DNA from: Kangiellaceae bacterium
GTDB taxonomy: Bacteria; Pseudomonadota; Gammaproteobacteria; Enterobacterales; Kangiellaceae
Reading direction: 5' to 3'
NCBI GenBank assembly: GCA_030590405.1
Contig: JAUUYO010000178.1
Coordinates: 1-7,041, forward strand
DNA: 7,041 nt
This document shows positions 5,123 to 7,041 of the stretch, piece by piece; within the stretch, counting starts at the first letter, position 1, and the number at the start of each line of letters is the position of its first letter. Made by a program: the position numbers and the translations under genes. Below the pieces are notes generated by a model. The model was not told the origin of the DNA, ran no database searches, and saw only the letters and a list, made by a program, of their open reading frames with translations.

Positions 5123-6817
5123 ATGTCGCTACCGATTTTGCAGGGCTATAAAATAAATCAACAGATTGCCGCAGGCGGTATGGCAAAAATTTATGATGCT
5201 TTGCAGATCTCGTTAAACCGACCAGTCGCAATAAAGTTTTTGAGCAAAACATTACTCGATCACCACGAAGCCATGTCACTGTTTGAACGTGAATCTCTGA
5301 TTATTGCTCAGCTCAATCATCCCAACATTGTGCAAGTGATCGACAAAGGGATTTCATCGGATGACCAACCCTATTTTGTGATGGAAAAAATTAACGGGAT
5401 CGATTTATCCGAGTTAATTAGTGGCGCAGAGTTGCCCTTTGGTAAAAAGTTGGATATTGCTATTCAAACTTGTAAAGGTCTTTCCTATGCACATAAAAAT
5501 GGCGTTATTCACCGCGACATCAAACCAGCAAACATCATTATCGACCAACATGGCAATGCCAAAATACTGGATTTTGGTATTGCGCTGAGCAATACTGAAA
5601 GAAAAGGTAGGCAAAAAAAAACCACCGTTGTTGGAACTTTAGGTTACATTGCGCCAGAGCAGGAAAATGATTACGCCCAGGCAACGGTCGCTAGCGACAT
5701 TTACTCTTTTGGTATGCTGCTGAAAAATCTATTTGTTCAAAACCTCGAAGAAGACGCTGATACTTTAAAAAAAATAAAACAATTACCCAAATTACTGCGC
5801 GATATAATTAATCAATGCACCCATACTGAGCCTTCCAAAAGATACGCTTCGCTATCCGATGTACGCGATATGTTGTTACGAGTCTCACAGGGCAGTCATC
5901 TTACCAAAACAAAAATAAAAGAAGCAGAACAAGATACTAAAGATCTCAGCAACCAATTCGACCTGCTGGATGTGCTCTGCAAAACGCCACAAAAACGCGT
6001 TTATCTTTTTCAAAAAAAAAGCAACCAGCAGTTAATCGTTATCAAACGACAACTGGGTGACAGTAAAGGTCTAAAGCAAGCCAGAATATTATCAAGCCTG
6101 AAGCACCCGAATATTGTTCAGGTCTATGCGGCGGCAAAAAGTGGAGCCAACTTTACTTTGATCAGCGAATACCTTTCTGGTGGTAGTTTAGCCAGCCAAC
6201 TACTACAAAACATGAACGAGCAAGACTTTCTAACCCAGGCATGCCAGATTTGCTCTGCGATCCACTTTGCCCACCAAAACAATATTCAGCACAATAATTT
6301 ATCACCAGAGAATATTCTTTTTGACAATAAACAGAATATAAAAGTGGGGGATTTTGGCCAAACACGGACCAACATAAAAGGCCATGAAATACTCGACAAG
6401 TATCATCCTCCGGGCAATCAAGCCTACAGTGAACAATATGATATTTATTGTATGGGGGCCATTTTTCATCATATGCTTTATGGCGTACCAGTAGGAGAGC
6501 CGACTCCCAAAAATCAACGCAAACTGTCCTTTAGATTAGAAAAGTTACTTGATAATATGTTGGCCATCAACCCGATTAACAGGCCGACAACGGCGCAACA
6601 AGTGTTGGTCGAATTACAGCGGATTGCGAGAAGCAGCAGCAATAAAAACCGAAGCTCAAATATTTCTAAAAATAATAAGGATAAAACAACTAAGAAAGCA
6701 AAGCTGAAAAAAGTAAAACAAGAAACCAATAAAAACAATCAATCAAGAATGTTATCGATCGCATTGGCGATAAGTATTATTCTAATCATTGCGCTGTTAG
6801 CAAAAGATTTTTTGTAA
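5123..6817 (+). CDS. Tail-anchored Ser/Thr protein kinase with a second, pseudokinase domain
   Basis: The protein has 564 residues. Domain 1 (about 8-255) is a complete Hanks-type kinase: glycine loop IAAGGMAKIY (15-24), VAIKF with Lys38, helix C Glu57, HRDIKPAN (130-137), DFG (150-152) and APE (177-179), so it should be active. Domain 2 (about 278-503) is a kinase fold with key losses. It has no glycine loop, though the VIK lysine (308) is kept. The helix C Glu is replaced by Gln319, the HRD catalytic Asp is lost (HNNLSPEN, 390-397) and there is no APE; DFG (410-412) remains. A Ser/Asn/Lys-rich linker (504-541) leads to a hydrophobic segment (543-560) ending four residues from the C terminus, which would place both domains in the cytoplasm. 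There are no PASTA or other sensor domains. No clear ribosome binding site precedes ATG 5123. No phosphatase gene is visible beside it. Substrates are unknown; regulation of domain 1 by domain 2 is inference. Confidence 0.93.
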   Translation: MSLPILQGYKINQQIAAGGMAKIYDALQISLNRPVAIKFLSKTLLDHHEAMSLFERESLIIAQLNHPNIVQVIDKGISSDDQPYFVMEKINGIDLSELISGAELPFGKKLDIAIQTCKGLSYAHKNGVIHRDIKPANIIIDQHGNAKILDFGIALSNTERKGRQKKTTVVGTLGYIAPEQENDYAQATVASDIYSFGMLLKNLFVQNLEEDADTLKKIKQLPKLLRDIINQCTHTEPSKRYASLSDVRDMLLRVSQGSHLTKTKIKEAEQDTKDLSNQFDLLDVLCKTPQKRVYLFQKKSNQQLIVIKRQLGDSKGLKQARILSSLKHPNIVQVYAAAKSGANFTLISEYLSGGSLASQLLQNMNEQDFLTQACQICSAIHFAHQNNIQHNNLSPENILFDNKQNIKVGDFGQTRTNIKGHEILDKYHPPGNQAYSEQYDIYCMGAIFHHMLYGVPVGEPTPKNQRKLSFRLEKLLDNMLAINPINRPTTAQQVLVELQRIARSSSNKNRSSNISKNNKDKTTKKAKLKKVKQETNKNNQSRMLSIALAISIILIIALLAKDFL

Positions 6818-6843
6818 TGATTTAGCTTGAACCAAAAAAGTAT

Positions 6844-6867
6844 ATTGTTGCTCAAATAAGCAACAAT
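6844..6867. terminator. Terminator hairpin between convergent genes
   Basis: A perfect nine-base stem, ATTGTTGCT (6844-6852) and AGCAACAAT (6859-6867), with loop CAAATA lies between the kinase and the convergent gene. On the minus strand it is followed by ATACTTTTTT, a usable T tract, so it should end the gene at 6894. On the plus strand the downstream sequence (GGCAATTATTTGTT) is only a weak T tract, so termination of the kinase transcript is likely less efficient. Confidence 0.7.
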
Positions 6868-6893
6868 GGCAATTATTTGTTCTAAAAGTTAAT

Positions 6894-7041
6894 TCAGCCC
6901 TGAGTATAAACAACAGCGGCAACGATACCTGCTAACAAGATAAACCAGAACAATTTTGACGATATCGACTTTGAGCTTCCTGGTTTAAAGTAATTAAGCG
7001 GCACATCTCCTTGTGACTGGAACTTCAGCTTGGTTCCACCA
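6894..7041 (-). CDS. C-terminal end of an unidentified tail-anchored protein (5' end cut off)
   Basis: The minus strand has an open frame from the window edge to TGA at 6896-6894, giving the last 48 residues. They read GGTKLKFQSQGDVPLNYF, a short Ser/Lys-rich stretch, and then a hydrophobic segment (KLFWFILLAGIVAAVVY) with only TQG after it. This is the pattern of a single C-terminal membrane anchor. I do not recognise the family. The T-run side of the hairpin at 6844-6867 faces this gene, which supports it being a real transcribed gene. The kinase next to it also ends in a membrane anchor, so the two could act together at the membrane, but this is only suggestive. Confidence 0.6.
   Translation of the reverse strand, partial: GGTKLKFQSQGDVPLNYFKPGSSKSISSKLFWFILLAGIVAAVVYTQG

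Overview
The window looks like chromosomal DNA of a moderately AT-rich gammaproteobacterium. The evidence is a RapZ protein very close to the enterobacterial one, followed by what remains of ptsO (NPr), plus a clear GcvA-type LysR regulator, a LepB-family signal peptidase and a CtlX-type pentein hydrolase. I cannot name the genus. The tail-anchored Ser/Thr kinase and CtlX would suit a free-living marine-type lineage, but that is inference. I see no insertion sequence, phage gene, tRNA, rRNA or CRISPR array.

Layout: (1) 1-885 (+) is rapZ, cut by the left edge. (2) 839-1095 (+) is a decayed ptsO with at least two frame-changing lesions. The rapZ/ptsO junction appears to carry one more, which changes the RapZ C terminus. 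(3) 1157-1852 (-) is a short single-membrane-segment signal peptidase I. (4) 1968-2864 (-) is a GcvA-like regulator. (5) 2865-3496 has no protein gene. It holds two overlapping divergent promoters, a series of strong hairpins ending in a textbook rho-independent terminator, and then a separate promoter for the next gene. I read this as an independent structured non-coding RNA transcribed divergently from gcvA, in the position GcvB occupies in enterics but not recognisable as GcvB by sequence. (6) 3497-4489 (+) is ctlX. (7) 4459-4917 (-) is a membrane-anchored pilin-like protein, tail to tail with ctlX and overlapping it by 31 bases. (8) 5123-6817 (+) is a protein kinase with an intact kinase domain, a second degenerate pseudokinase domain, a basic linker and a C-terminal membrane anchor. 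(9) 6894-7040 (-) is the 3' end of an unidentified tail-anchored protein, separated from the kinase by a shared terminator hairpin.

The first block is the end of the nitrogen-PTS locus. RapZ seems intact except for its last residues, while NPr, the phosphocarrier of that system, is broken. The middle block combines an amino-acid-responsive regulator, a candidate RNA regulator and a citrulline/arginine-type hydrolase, so a link to amino-acid metabolism is plausible but unproven. The last block is an envelope/signalling pair sharing a 205-base divergent promoter region. The most interesting items are the candidate RNA at 2998-3337, the kinase-pseudokinase fusion and the ptsO remnant.
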